From the NCBI GenBank assembly GCA_963704595.1, contig OY969922.1, positions 4,464,001 to 4,528,000 on the forward strand: a stretch of DNA of 64,000 nucleotides. Direction: 5' to 3'. A program made the position numbers and the translations under genes. Positions 9,217-18,950 of this stretch are shown one piece after another. How positions within the stretch are numbered: the stretch's first letter is position 1; every line of letters starts with the position of its first letter. The notes beneath the pieces are model-generated. The model was not told the origin of the DNA. It made no database searches and saw only the letters and a program-made list of their open reading frames with translations. Origin of the DNA: Acuticoccus sp963704595. GTDB taxonomy: Bacteria; Pseudomonadota; Alphaproteobacteria; Rhizobiales; Amorphaceae.

Positions 9217-9762
9217 GTGGCAACGCCCAGATCAGCGCGCACCCTGCCACCGCTGCATCTCATCTTCGCGAGGGCGCACAAGGCGGGTGACGCCAGGAAG
9301 CCGCTGGACCGGCGCGACGAGAGCGGCGCCCGGATCGTCAGCGGCCACCGCGGCATGGGCCGCCACCCCGTGGACGAGGCCGACCTGCGCGCCGAAGTCC
9401 GCGACAACCTCGCCGGTCTCCTCAACACCGTCCACATGGAAGCCACCGAGGATCTGGCCGATGCGCCGGAGGTCCGCACCTCCATCCTCAACTACGGCAT
9501 GCCCGATCTCTCCCGGCTGACGCTCGACGACATCGCCGTCAACGACATCGGCACCAGCATCCGCGACGCGATCGTCGCGTTCGAGCCGCGGGTGGTGCCC
9601 GGCAGCATCGACGCCCGGCGCGACGCCGGGATCGACACCGCGACGCTGCAGCTGCGCTTCCTCGTCTATGCCGAGCTGAAGGCCGAGCCGCTCAACATCC
9701 CCGTCGAGTTCATCGCGGAGGTGGACAACGTCCTCGGCAAGTTCCGGATCGAGAGGCTGTAG
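9217..9762 (+). CDS. tssE: type VI secretion baseplate subunit TssE
   Basis: Baseplate component related to phage gp25. The gp25-like domain spans about residues 50-175, with DLRAEVRDNLAGLLNT, SILNYGMPDLSRL and a late FLVYAELKAEPLNIPVEF. The N-terminal 45 residues (LIFARAHKAG, then RRDESG) are basic and variable. It begins at GTG 9217, the only in-frame start between the post-hcp hairpin and the conserved region that keeps the usual length. TssF starts four bases after its stop. Confidence 0.9.
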   Translation: MATPRSARTLPPLHLIFARAHKAGDARKPLDRRDESGARIVSGHRGMGRHPVDEADLRAEVRDNLAGLLNTVHMEATEDLADAPEVRTSILNYGMPDLSRLTLDDIAVNDIGTSIRDAIVAFEPRVVPGSIDARRDAGIDTATLQLRFLVYAELKAEPLNIPVEFIAEVDNVLGKFRIERL

Positions 9763-9765
9763 GCC

Positions 9766-11721
9766 GTGGACCGGGAATTCCTCAGCCTCTACAACCACGA
9801 GCTGCGCTACCTCAACGACCACGCGGGCGAGTTCGCCAAGGAATTCCCCGGCATCGCCGAACGCCTCGGCGGCCTGACGCGGGACGCGCAGGACCCGCTG
9901 ATTACCGGCCTCCTCGAAGGTGCGGCCTTCCTCGCCGCCCGCGTGCAACTCAAGCTCAAGCACGAGTTCCACGAGTTCACGTCCAACTACATCGAGCAGC
10001 TCCTGCCGGACTATCTGGCGCCGACCCCGTCCGCGCTGATGGCCGAGTTCGTGCCCGGCTACGGCGACGCGGCGCTGCGGGAGGGGCAGACCATCGCCCG
10101 CGGCAGCCTGATCGACGCCACCTATCTGGAACGCGAACGCCGCGTCGCGTGCCGCTACCAGCTGCGCGCCCCGGTCACGCTATGGCCGCTGGAGCTGAGC
10201 GCCGCGACATACCTTCCCTCCGAGGCGTCGCTTCACGCGCTCGGCATCAATCCGCCGGCGCGCACCCCCTGCGGCCTGTCGCTGAAATTCCGGAACCGTA
10301 CCGCCGCCGCCCGCCGAGACGAGCCGGAAGAAGCCACCCAGCCCGACCAGTGGGTGAAGGGCATCGACCTCGACGCCCTCCCCATCCACATCGTCGCCCC
10401 CGAGGCCGACGCGGTGACGCTATACGAGCAGATCTTCGCCCGCCGCGCCGGTGTCTGGGTCCGGTTCACGGACCGGCACGGCGACCCGGTGGCAATCCCC
10501 CTCCGGCCCGACGCCATCACCCCGGTCGGCCTCACGGCGGAGGATTTCCTCATCCCCGAGACCGGCCGCGTCTTCCGCGGCTTCCACGCGCTGCGCGAAT
10601 ATTTCTGGTTCGCGCACAAGTTCCTCGGCTTCACCGTCGGCGGCCTGCAGAAGGCGCTCGCCCACGTCGAGACCAACAGCTTCGAGATCGTGTTCGGCTT
10701 CAATGCGCCGAGCGTGCGGCTGCCGCAGATCGTGGCGAGGGATGCGTTCGCGCTCTACGCCGCGCCCACGGTCAACCTCTTCCGCAAGAGCATGGACAGG
10801 GTGTCCGTCACCAGCAACCGGCACGAATTCCACGTGGTGCCCGACCGGACCCACCCGCTCGACTACGAGCCCTTTCGCATCGAGGAGGTTTACGCCCACG
10901 TTGTCGGCGGCGAAGCGAAAGTGCCGGTGCGCCCGCTATACTCCGCCAGCGGCCGCAAGGTGGAGAGCGAAAGCGGCCTCGCCTACACGGTGCGCCGCCT
11001 GCCGCGCAAACGCTCCAGCCAGGAGGAGCGCATCGGCCGCGCGTCGAGCTACGCCGGCACCGAGCTGTTCCTGTCGCTGTCCGAGCCCGCCGGCCCCGGC
11101 TTCGGCTCCGACATCGCGCAGATCAGCCTGCGCGGCCTCTGCTCCAACCGCCACCTCACCGAACAGTTGCCCGTCGGCGAGGGCGGGGTCGACTTCACGC
11201 TCCTCGACAATACCGAGCTCGAGATCCGCTGCGTCGCCGGCCCGACGCCGCCGCGCCCGCCGGTGGTCGCCTACCGCGAGAGCGGCGAGGACGTCCTCCA
11301 CACCGGCAGCGTCGCGTGGCGGCTCATCAACTTCATGAGCCTCAACCAGCGCGGCCTCGCCGAGGCGGACCCGGCGGAAGGCGCGCAGACGCTGAAGCAG
11401 CTCCTCACCCTCTTCGCCGACCCGTCCGACGCTGCCGCCCGGCGCCGGATCGAGGCGATCCGCACCGTCGCGAGCCGGCCCATCGTCCGCCGCATCCGCT
11501 CCCCCGGCGGGTTCGGCGCGGCGCGGGGGCTTGAGGTGACGGTCACGGTGGAGGAAGCCGCGTTCGAGGGGTCGGGCGCGTACCTTCTCGGCGTCGTCCT
11601 CAACAAATTCTTCGCCGAGTACGTGTCGATCAACCGCTTCACGCAGACGGTGCTGCGCTCGGTGGAGCGGGGCGAGATCCAGCGCTGGGCGCCGGTGTTC
11701 GGCGAGCGGCCCTCGCTATGA
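9766..11721 (+). CDS. tssF: type VI secretion baseplate subunit TssF (VasA)
   Basis: Core baseplate wedge protein that pairs with TssG. The family start FLSLYNHELRYLNDHAGEFA and the DPLITGLLEGAAFLAARVQ segment are clear, as are IEQLLPDYLAPTPS and a C-terminal FAEYVSINRFTQTVL. The 651-aa length is slightly longer than the common 580-620, the extra being a variable middle section near residues 170-210. It starts at GTG 9766 and its stop overlaps the tssG start by four bases (ATGA), indicating translational coupling. Confidence 0.95.
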   Translation: MDREFLSLYNHELRYLNDHAGEFAKEFPGIAERLGGLTRDAQDPLITGLLEGAAFLAARVQLKLKHEFHEFTSNYIEQLLPDYLAPTPSALMAEFVPGYGDAALREGQTIARGSLIDATYLERERRVACRYQLRAPVTLWPLELSAATYLPSEASLHALGINPPARTPCGLSLKFRNRTAAARRDEPEEATQPDQWVKGIDLDALPIHIVAPEADAVTLYEQIFARRAGVWVRFTDRHGDPVAIPLRPDAITPVGLTAEDFLIPETGRVFRGFHALREYFWFAHKFLGFTVGGLQKALAHVETNSFEIVFGFNAPSVRLPQIVARDAFALYAAPTVNLFRKSMDRVSVTSNRHEFHVVPDRTHPLDYEPFRIEEVYAHVVGGEAKVPVRPLYSASGRKVESESGLAYTVRRLPRKRSSQEERIGRASSYAGTELFLSLSEPAGPGFGSDIAQISLRGLCSNRHLTEQLPVGEGGVDFTLLDNTELEIRCVAGPTPPRPPVVAYRESGEDVLHTGSVAWRLINFMSLNQRGLAEADPAEGAQTLKQLLTLFADPSDAAARRRIEAIRTVASRPIVRRIRSPGGFGAARGLEVTVTVEEAAFEGSGAYLLGVVLNKFFAEYVSINRFTQTVLRSVERGEIQRWAPVFGERPSL

Positions 11722-12740
11722 GCCGCAAGGTCGACCCCGCCGAGCCGTGGACCTACGACCTCTTCACCCTCCTGCGCTGGGCCGAGCGCGAGCGGCCGGG
11801 CCACCCGCGCATCGGCGAGGCCGGCCGCCGCACCCGCGATCTCGCGGATCTTGCGCAGGACCCGTTCCTCGCCTTCCCCGCCTCCAACGTGGTGCGTGCC
11901 GGCACCGACGAGGCGGGCCGTCTGTCGCTCGCCGTCCAGTTCCTCGGCCTGATGGGGCCGATGGGGCCGATGCCGCTCTCGCTCACCGAAGAAGCCTACC
12001 AGTGGCAGATCCACGACGACGAGGCGTTCGCCCGCTTCCTCGACATCTTCAACAACCGCTTCATCCAGCTCTTCTTCCGCGCCTGGGCCGATGCCCGCCC
12101 CATCGCCCACCACGACCGGCCGGACGAGGACCGCTTCATGCGCTATGTCGGCGCCGTCGTCGGCCTCGGCCTTCCCGCGCCGGCCCCCCCCGGCGCCGTC
12201 GCCGACATCGCGAAGACCGCCTACGCCGGCCTCCTCTCGGCGCGCGTGAAATCCGCCTCGCGGCTCCGGTCGTTCCTCGCCGGCCTGTTCGACGTGGACG
12301 TGGAGGTGGAGGAGTTCGTGCCGACCGCGCTGGCGCTGGCGCCGGAGGACCAGTCGCGCCTCGGTATGGCCAACAGCGCGCTCGGCGTCGACCTGATGGC
12401 GGGCAGCAGCGTCCTCACCTTCGACGAGAAGATCCGCATCCGCGTCACCGTCCCGTCACTCACCGAATACGCCTCGTTTCTGCCGTCAGGCCCCAACGCC
12501 GTCCGCCTCGCCGACGCCATCGATTTCTACCTCGGCGACGAGCTGGACTGGGACATCGAGCTTGCCTTGCCCACAGCCGCTGCCCCCGCCGCCACGCTGG
12601 GCGTTGCCGGCCAGCTCGGCTGGACCGGCTGGCTCACCCCCCAACACGAAGGCCAGACCCGCTCCACCCTCGCCGACGCCCGTTTCAGGCCGCCCGGCCC
12701 AAGCCATTCAGAGCGCCAGAATTTTCAAGCCGGAGTTTAG
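11718..12740 (+). CDS. tssG: type VI secretion baseplate subunit TssG
   Basis: Wedge partner of TssF. Features seen are WTYDLFTLLRWAER at the N-terminus, a FLGLMGPMGPMPLSLTE turn, then FLDIFNNRFIQLFFRAWA, the diagnostic segment of the family. The C-terminal SRLGMANSALGVDLMAG and the LGVAGQLGWTGWL end also fit; length 340 aa is normal. Overlaps the end of tssF and is followed after three bases by clpV, so the four genes tssE-tssF-tssG-clpV are packed as one transcription unit. Confidence 0.94.
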   Translation: MSRKVDPAEPWTYDLFTLLRWAERERPGHPRIGEAGRRTRDLADLAQDPFLAFPASNVVRAGTDEAGRLSLAVQFLGLMGPMGPMPLSLTEEAYQWQIHDDEAFARFLDIFNNRFIQLFFRAWADARPIAHHDRPDEDRFMRYVGAVVGLGLPAPAPPGAVADIAKTAYAGLLSARVKSASRLRSFLAGLFDVDVEVEEFVPTALALAPEDQSRLGMANSALGVDLMAGSSVLTFDEKIRIRVTVPSLTEYASFLPSGPNAVRLADAIDFYLGDELDWDIELALPTAAAPAATLGVAGQLGWTGWLTPQHEGQTRSTLADARFRPPGPSHSERQNFQAGV

Positions 12741-12743
12741 ACG

Positions 12744-15495
12744 ATGCTCGACGTTACCAACGAAGTCATACTCGGGAAGCTCAACCGCGTCTGTTACGAG
12801 ATGCTGATCAGGGCGCGGCGGCAGGCGCGCGGCGACGGCCATGCCGCCGTCGAATTCTCCCACTGGCTTGCCCACTTCCTGCAGAACGACCAGTGCGATG
12901 TCGCCGTGACGCTCGACGGCCTCAAGATCGACCGGGCCCGCGTGCTGGCCGACGTGCAGAAGGTGATCGCCTCCTACCCGCGCCGCCCCTCCGCCAGCCC
13001 CGGCTTCGGCGAATCCGTCTTCGAGGCGTTTCGCGAGGCTTGGTACTTCGGGACGCTGATGTTCGGCGAGACGCAGGTGCGCTCGGGCCACCTCCTCGTC
13101 GGCGCGCTGCGTTCGCGCTCGGCGAGCCGCATCATCACCAACCTCTCGCCGCTGCTCGCCGACCTATCCGCCGACGACGTCGTGCGCGAGCACGGCAGCC
13201 TCTGGCGCCAGTCGGTGGAAGACTCGCTCGGCCCCATCGACGGCTCCAGCCTGTCGGACGATGCGCCGGCCGCCGAGGGTGGCGAGAAGCGCCACGGCGG
13301 CACCATCGCCCGCTTCACCACAGACCTCACGGCGGATGCGCGCTCGGGCCGGATGGACCCCATCGTCGGCCGCGACAACGAGATCCGCCAGATCGTCGAC
13401 GTCCTGATGCGCCGGCGGCAGAACAACCCGATCCTCACCGGCGAGGCAGGCGTCGGCAAGACCGCGGTGGTGGAAGGCTTCGCGCAGCAGGTCGTCGCCG
13501 GCAACGTCCCCGAGGCGCTGAAGGGCGTGTCGGTCCTGTCGCTCGACATCGGCCTGTTGCAGGCCGGCGCCTCGATGAAGGGCGAGTTCGAGCAGCGCCT
13601 GCGCACCCTCATCGACGAGGTGCAGGGCTCCGAAACCCCCATCATCCTCTTCATCGACGAGGCGCACACCCTCATCGGCGCCGGCGGACAGGCCGGCACC
13701 GGAGACGCCGCCAACCTCCTCAAACCGGCGCTCGCCCGCGGCACCCTGCGCACCATCGCCGCCACCACATGGAGCGAATACCGGCAGTACTTCGAAAAGG
13801 ACCCTGCGCTGACCCGCCGCTTCCAGCCCGTCGCGGTGGACGAGCCCGACGAGCCGCGCGCGGTCAACATGCTGCGCGGCCTCGTGGCGCCGATGGAAAA
13901 GCACCACCGCGTGCGGATCGCCGACGGCGCGGTGACCTCCGCCGTCGCCCTCTCCAAGCGCTACATCCCCGCCCGCCAGCTGCCGGACAAGGCGGTCAGC
14001 CTGCTCGACACCGCCTGCGCCCGCGTTGCGATCACGCAGGCCACCAAGCCCGCCGCGCTGGCGGACGTGGAGGCCGCCCTCGCCGCCGCGGAGCGCGAGG
14101 AAACCGCCCTCACCGTCCGACACCGACCTCGGCGTCGACACCGCCGCCCGCGCCGCGGAACTCGCCGAGGAGGTCGCCCGGCTGAAGGCAAGCCGCGAGA
14201 CGCTGGAGGCGGACTGGACCGCCGAGCGGGAGCACGTTGGAAAAATCCTCGAACTGCGCGCCGCCGCTGCCGATGGCGAGATGGACCGCGCCGCGCTGGG
14301 TGCAGCGCTGGACGTGCTCTCCGCCATCGACCCCGACCGGCGGCAGATGCACGCCCATGTCGATGCCGAGGCCGTGGCGTCCGTGGTGTCGGACTGGACG
14401 GGCATCCCCGTCGGCCGGATGGTGCGCAACGAGATCGAGACGGTTCTTGCCCTGTCCGACCACCTCGCCGCCCGCGTCATCGGCCAGTCCCACGGGCTTC
14501 AGGCCATCGCCAAGCGGGTGGAGACGAGCCGCGCAAGGCTCGACAACCCGAACAAGCCGATTGGTGTGTTCATGCTGTGCGGCCCGTCGGGCGTCGGCAA
14601 GACGGAGACGGCGCTCGCCATCGCCGAGCAGCTTTATGGCGGCGAGCAGAACGTCATCACCATCAACATGAGCGAGTTCCAGGAAGCGCACACCGTGTCC
14701 GCGCTGAAGGGCGCGCCGCCGGGCTATGTCGGCTACGGCGAGGGCGGGCGGCTCACCGAGGCCGTGCGCCGCAAGCCGTTCTCCGTCGTGCTGCTCGACG
14801 AGGTGGAGAAGGCGCACCCGGACGTCCACGAGGTATTTTTCCAGGTCTTCGACAAGGGCGTGATGGAGGACGGCACCGGCCGGGTGATCGACTTCAAGAA
14901 CACGCTCATCGTGCTCACCTCCAACGTCGGCACCGACCTCATCACCGGCCTCGCCCGCGACCCGTTCTATCGCGAGAACCCGGACGAGATGGCCGGGCCG
15001 CTCAACGACGAGCTGATCAGGGTCTTCCCGCCCGCGTTGCTGGGGCGGATGGTCGTGATCCCCTACTTCCCGCTGCCCGCCGACGTGATGGCGGGCATCG
15101 TCCGGCTCCAGCTCGGCCGCGTCGCCCGGACGGTGAAGCAGAACCAGGGCGCGACGTTCGAGTACGACGATGCGCTGGTCTCCCACGTGGTCGAGCGGTG
15201 CAACGATCCGGGCTCCGGCGGGCGGATGATCGACCGGATCATCACCAACTCGATCCTCCCCACCATCAGCCGCGAGTTCCTCACCCGCGCGATGCGCGAG
15301 GAGACCATCGAGAAGGTGCGGGTCACGGCGCGGGACGGCGAGCTCCTCTACGCCTTCAACGAGGACGCCTTCCCGGAGGCACCGTCCGCCACGGAACCCG
15401 AACCCCTTCGCGATCCCGCCCCGGGAGACGACGGCGGCAGCAGCGGGGAGGATGGCGACGCAGGTGACGGCGAAGCGCTTCGCGTCACCGGCTAG
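12744..15495 (+). CDS. clpV: type VI secretion AAA+ ATPase TssH (ClpV), one frameshift
   Basis: Disassembles contracted TssBC sheaths so that subunits are reused. An N-terminal Clp domain (about 1-150) is followed by the first AAA+ module with Walker A GEAGVGKT and Walker B ILFIDEAHTL. A coiled middle domain (EEVARLKASRETLEADW) precedes the second AAA+ module with Walker A GPSGVGKT and Walker B VVLLDEVEKAHP. The frame breaks near 14115, inside the middle domain. Deleting one base there joins ETALT to SDTDLGVD and gives a 916-aa protein of normal size, so I count it as one gene with an assembly insertion. It is the last type VI gene in the window; the convergent hydrolase overlaps its stop. 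Confidence 0.92.
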
Positions 15496-16292
15496 GGCGC
15501 GGCAGGAACCGGGTCGCGCCCGGTCAGCGCCTGCGCGGCGATCCTGACGACGAGGTCGGCCGCCTCGATGTGCGGCATGTGGCCGACGCCGGGCAGGATG
15601 TGGCGCGCGAACACCGGCGGCGCGGCGTGCGCCTGAGTCACCGGCAGCACCCCGTCCGCATCGCCCCAGACGAGGCTGACGGGAAAGGGCTGCGCCGCAA
15701 GGTCCGCGAGCGGCAGCGTCCCCTGCCCCTCGCCGCGGGTGATGACGCCGACGATCGCCGCCAGCCCGTCCGCCACACCGGGCACGGACCGCGCCTCCGC
15801 CCCCAGCCGCGCCAGCGCCGGCGGAACGTCGTACGCCGGCGCGAAGAAACTCGGCAGCACTGCCCGCATTGCCGCCTCGTCGCTCGCGGCGGCGTAGCGG
15901 CGCAGGAGGCCGACGTCCATTTCCGGGCCGAAGCCGCCGGGTGCCAGCAGGATCAGCCGCTCCACCAGTTGCGGCCGCATCAGCCCCACGATGGAGGCGA
16001 CCGCCCCGCCCAGCGAATGGCCGAGAAATGCCGCCCGTGTGACGCCCATCGCATCGAGGCTTTCGATCACCGCGCGCGCGGCCGCGGCGGCGTTGGGGGT
16101 GGACGCCCATCCGGCGGCGGCGCCGTGGCCGGGGAGGTCGAACGCGATGGTCCGGCGCAGGCGGGAGAGTTTCCCCGCGATCCCCGCCCAGGCGAGATGA
16201 TCCCCGCCGAAACCGTGGAGGAGCACCAGCGGCGGCTCGCCCGTGCCCCGGCTCCTGTGCGGGAGGGGGATCGGCATGGCGGGGGTGTCCAT
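15492..16292 (-). CDS. alpha/beta-fold hydrolase
   Basis: Cytoplasmic serine hydrolase of the alpha/beta fold. The oxyanion region LVLLHGFGGDHLAW, nucleophile elbow GHSLGGA, acid-bearing LVWGDADGVLP and a late histidine in LPGVGHMPH make a complete Ser-Asp-His set. It resembles the hydrolases annotated as acetoin-dehydrogenase-like or esterase, but the substrate cannot be read from sequence. Start at ATG 16292 is chosen because a GGAG lies about 10 bases upstream. It converges on clpV with a four-base overlap and diverges from the L,D-transpeptidase. Confidence 0.85.
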   Translation of the reverse strand: MDTPAMPIPLPHRSRGTGEPPLVLLHGFGGDHLAWAGIAGKLSRLRRTIAFDLPGHGAAAGWASTPNAAAAARAVIESLDAMGVTRAAFLGHSLGGAVASIVGLMRPQLVERLILLAPGGFGPEMDVGLLRRYAAASDEAAMRAVLPSFFAPAYDVPPALARLGAEARSVPGVADGLAAIVGVITRGEGQGTLPLADLAAQPFPVSLVWGDADGVLPVTQAHAAPPVFARHILPGVGHMPHIEAADLVVRIAAQALTGRDPVPAAP

Positions 16293-16362
16293 CGGGCGGC
16301 AACTCCTTAACGGCACGTTTACCAGTTCTGGTTACGGTTCGCTTACCATCGGAGGCAAGATC

Positions 16363-17079
16363 ATGCGCATCGCGATTCTCGCACTGGTCCTCGCGCTCAC
16401 GCCGGGCGGCACCGCCGCGGCGGGCACCATGGCGCTCGTCAACCCGGTCACCGGGCAACAGTTCGAGTATCGCCCCTCCTTCGCACCCGAGCCGGAGCCG
16501 GAGCGGCCGACCCGCACGGTGTTCGACGGCCGGACCCGCAAGTGGGTCGAGCAGGGCCTCAACCGCGCCGAGCTGAACGAGCTCCACCGGATGCGCTACG
16601 CGCGCGCCGTGGTGACCTTCAATTCCGGCGAGGCGCCCGGCACCATCGTGATCGACACCGAGGCGCGCTACCTCTACCTCATCCAGCAGGGCGGCACGGC
16701 GATCCGCTACGGCGTCGGCGTCGGGCGCGAGGGGTTCACCTGGTCGGGCGTGGAACGGGTAAGCCGCAAGGCGGAGTGGCCGGACTGGACGCCCCCCGCC
16801 GAAATGCGCGAGCGCCAGCCGGAGCTTCCCGAATGGATGCCCGGCGGCGCCGGCAATCCGCTCGGCGCGGCGGCCCTCTACCTCGGCTCCACGCTCTACC
16901 GCATCCACGGGACGACAGAGGAGAGCACCATCGGTGGCGCGGTCTCCTCGGGCTGCATCCGCATGGTCAACGAGGACGTGGCGGACCTTTACGCCCGGAC
17001 CCCGGTCGGCACCAAGGTGCTGGTGTTCGGCCCGCAGGCCGACCGCTCGCAGATCCTGGCGGCGCTCGCCCCGTTCTGA
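16363..17079 (+). CDS. L,D-transpeptidase (YkuD family), exported
   Basis: Cross-links peptidoglycan 3-3 or attaches proteins to it in the periplasm. There is a Sec signal peptide (IAILALVLALTPGGTAAAG), then the YkuD domain at about residues 85-235. The catalytic signature reads RIHGTTEESTIGG followed by SSGCIRMVNEDV, giving the required His and Cys. The ATG at 16363 follows a GGAGG site; starting further upstream would bury the signal peptide. Alphaproteobacteria often carry many paralogues of this enzyme. It stands alone here, followed by the first copy of the dispersed repeat. Confidence 0.92.
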   Translation: MRIAILALVLALTPGGTAAAGTMALVNPVTGQQFEYRPSFAPEPEPERPTRTVFDGRTRKWVEQGLNRAELNELHRMRYARAVVTFNSGEAPGTIVIDTEARYLYLIQQGGTAIRYGVGVGREGFTWSGVERVSRKAEWPDWTPPAEMRERQPELPEWMPGGAGNPLGAAALYLGSTLYRIHGTTEESTIGGAVSSGCIRMVNEDVADLYARTPVGTKVLVFGPQADRSQILAALAPF

Positions 17080-17126
17080 TAACGGCGCGCCTTGCGGCTG
17101 ATCGGTCGCGGTGTCCCGGACCGAGA

Positions 17127-17315
17127 GGCCGCAGCGAGGGCGTTCCTCCCTCGCGCTCCCTCCGCCTCGCCGGCTGGCAGGGTTCCATGCGGTGGCATGG
17201 AACCCATCGAAAGGCTGGGCAGGAGCGTGACGGCATCAAGCGCGCGTCCTCGCCATGCTCGCCCCAACGGGGCTGCGCGTGGCTCCGGGCGCGCACTTGA
17301 CCCCGCCACCCTCCC
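17127..17315 (+). repeat. dispersed intergenic repeat, copy A
   Basis: About 190 bp of non-coding sequence matching, in inverse orientation, the stretch at 60664-60873. Shared blocks include GGCCGCAGCGAGGG, CCTCGCGCTCCCTCC, CGTCCTCGCCATGCTCGCC and GCTGCGCGTGGCTCCGGGC. Between the shared flanks sits a palindrome (17180-17205, 11-bp stem, GGTG loop) whose sequence is not shared with the other copy, although that copy also has a palindrome at the same place. It lies between the L,D-transpeptidase and the DUF429 gene. Confidence 0.8.
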
Positions 17316-17359
17316 GCAACGCTCAAACGGACCCAACAAAGGTGCGCCGGTATGAGAAT

Positions 17360-18101
17360 TCAGACCCAGATCGCGGCGCGCAGGCCGCGGGCGTCCCGCT
17401 CCGGCGGGTTGGGGTAAGAGCGGGCCTCACCCCGCGCGCACCGGCGGGCGATCAGCGCGCAGGCCGCCGCGTCCACGAGGTCGACCGGCGGTACGCCGGC
17501 CGGCGGCCTGTCGAAAAACTCCCGCGGAAAACCGTGCAACACGAGAAGATCGATCCGTGAGGCAAGGCCCTCTCGGGTCGGCGTCCCCTTCACCGTCTTC
17601 GCGGTGGGCATCGGCTCGCCGCCGTTGAGGTGCCAGAAGGCGACCTCCGGGTGCGTCTCGAACACGGTTCCCTCGTTGACGGGCGTCAGGAGCCCGTCGA
17701 GCTCGCGGATCTTGGGAAAGAGCATGAAGGACTGCTTGCTGATCTTGCGCGGCGGTGCCGAGGTGGCGAGAGCGGCCTCGCAGGCGCTCGCATAATCGTC
17801 CGCGTAGACCGCCGCCCGCGACGCGATCGAGAACACCGATGATTGCCGGCCGCCCAGAAGCGGCCGGACGCTCTGCTCGGCGCCGCGCCCCGGCCCGCTG
17901 ATACGGTCCGGCAGGCCGATCGGCATATCGACCGCGATGACCTCTCCGCTCGCGATGTGCCCGGCCAGCGTCGATTCCCGGCTCGCAACCGGCGCGAGGG
18001 CGCCTTCCGCGGCAATCGAGACCACCGCCCATCCCTTGCGGGCAGCCGTCCGCGCCATAGACGCGGCGCGGGCCGGACGCGCGTGCGCTGACGATGTGCA
18101 C
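17360..18101 (-). CDS. DUF429 family protein, one frameshift
   Basis: DUF429 proteins are predicted nuclease-like (RNase H-related) enzymes of unknown biological role. Seen here: the N-terminal VYGADGC segment, then GWAVVSIAAEG, EVIAVDMPIGLPD, the RQSSVFSIASRAAV stretch and KISKQSFMLFPKIRELD. The frame changes near 18041; removing one base turns GCP-Q-G into GC-R/K-GW, the family consensus, and gives about 246 aa. GTG 18101 is a plausible start. However, no stop codon separates it from the pyridoxal kinase upstream, so the two could be one fused polypeptide (505 aa when corrected). Confidence 0.72.
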
Positions 18102-18878
18102 CGTCGAGAGGTTCGGTGCGGCGATCGCGTCCTGGCAGGCGCCGAGGTCGAGCTCCGCGCTGCCGGACTGGCGCACGGCGGCGAGCGTTGCGGCCGCCGC
18201 GGTCCGCGCCGCGCCGGTGACGTCGCCCGTCTCGAGGAGTGCCGCCGTCAGCACCGCGCTGTAGAGGTCGCCCGTTCCACGCGCGGCGCCCTCGACCCGC
18301 GCGTGGCGAAGCCGCACGGTCTCGCCGCCCCGCACCACCCAGCCCTCGATCTCGGCGCCGTCCAGCACGGCGGACGTGACCACCACCGCAGGCGCGACCC
18401 CGGCGGCGGCCTCCGGCGTCGCCGCGCCGGCGAGGTCGCGCAGTTCGTTGACGTTGGGGGTCGCAACGTCGGAGCGGGGAAGGAGAAGGTCGCGGATGGC
18501 CTCTGCGACGGCGTCGGGGACGTAGCGGCCGTTCTCGTCGCCGGTGACGGGGTCGACCACCACCACGGCGTCGGGCCGGGCGGCCTTCACCGCGTCGATG
18601 AACGCCGCCGCGGCTTCCACCTGTTCGCCGCTGGCGAAATAGCCCGTCAGCACCGCATCCACCGCGCGGGCTTGGGCGGAGAGTTCGGCGAGCTGGGCGG
18701 GGAGCGCCGGCATAGGTGTGCGGGTGGAGGGGCCGTGGCCGGGGTGCCAGGGCATCATCACCGTCGGCACCATCCACACGGTGTGCCCGCGCCGGGTCAG
18801 CGCGAAGGATGCGGCCCGCAACCCCACGCTGCCACGCATCACCAGCGAGGAAATCGCCGCAACCGTCCGTCCCGTCAT
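18102..18878 (-). CDS. pdxY: pyridoxal kinase
   Basis: Phosphorylates pyridoxal to pyridoxal 5'-phosphate in the cytoplasm (salvage of vitamin B6). It belongs to the ribokinase-like PdxY group: AISSLVMRGSVGLRAASFAL at the start, AVVVVDPVTGDENGRYVP (metal/phosphate region) and TPNVNELRDLAG. The anion-hole GTGDLYSAVL (GTGD with catalytic Asp) comes late. Start ATG 18878 is 72 bp from the divergent lyase gene. I end it where the kinase homology ends (259 codons), but the frame runs on without a stop into the DUF429 domain. Confidence 0.8.
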
Positions 18879-18950
18879 CCTGAAGGCCCCATTGACATGA
18901 CACGTCCCCAGCCGGGATGACCTCACCACCCGCCCCGGCCGAGACAGAAG

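Noticed and set aside
14110..16908. A 932-codon open frame on the minus strand across clpV, the hydrolase and the transpeptidase
   Set aside because: High-GC coding regions leave long stop-free shadows on the other strand; this one is Arg/His/Ala-rich, has no family motif and overlaps three clear genes.
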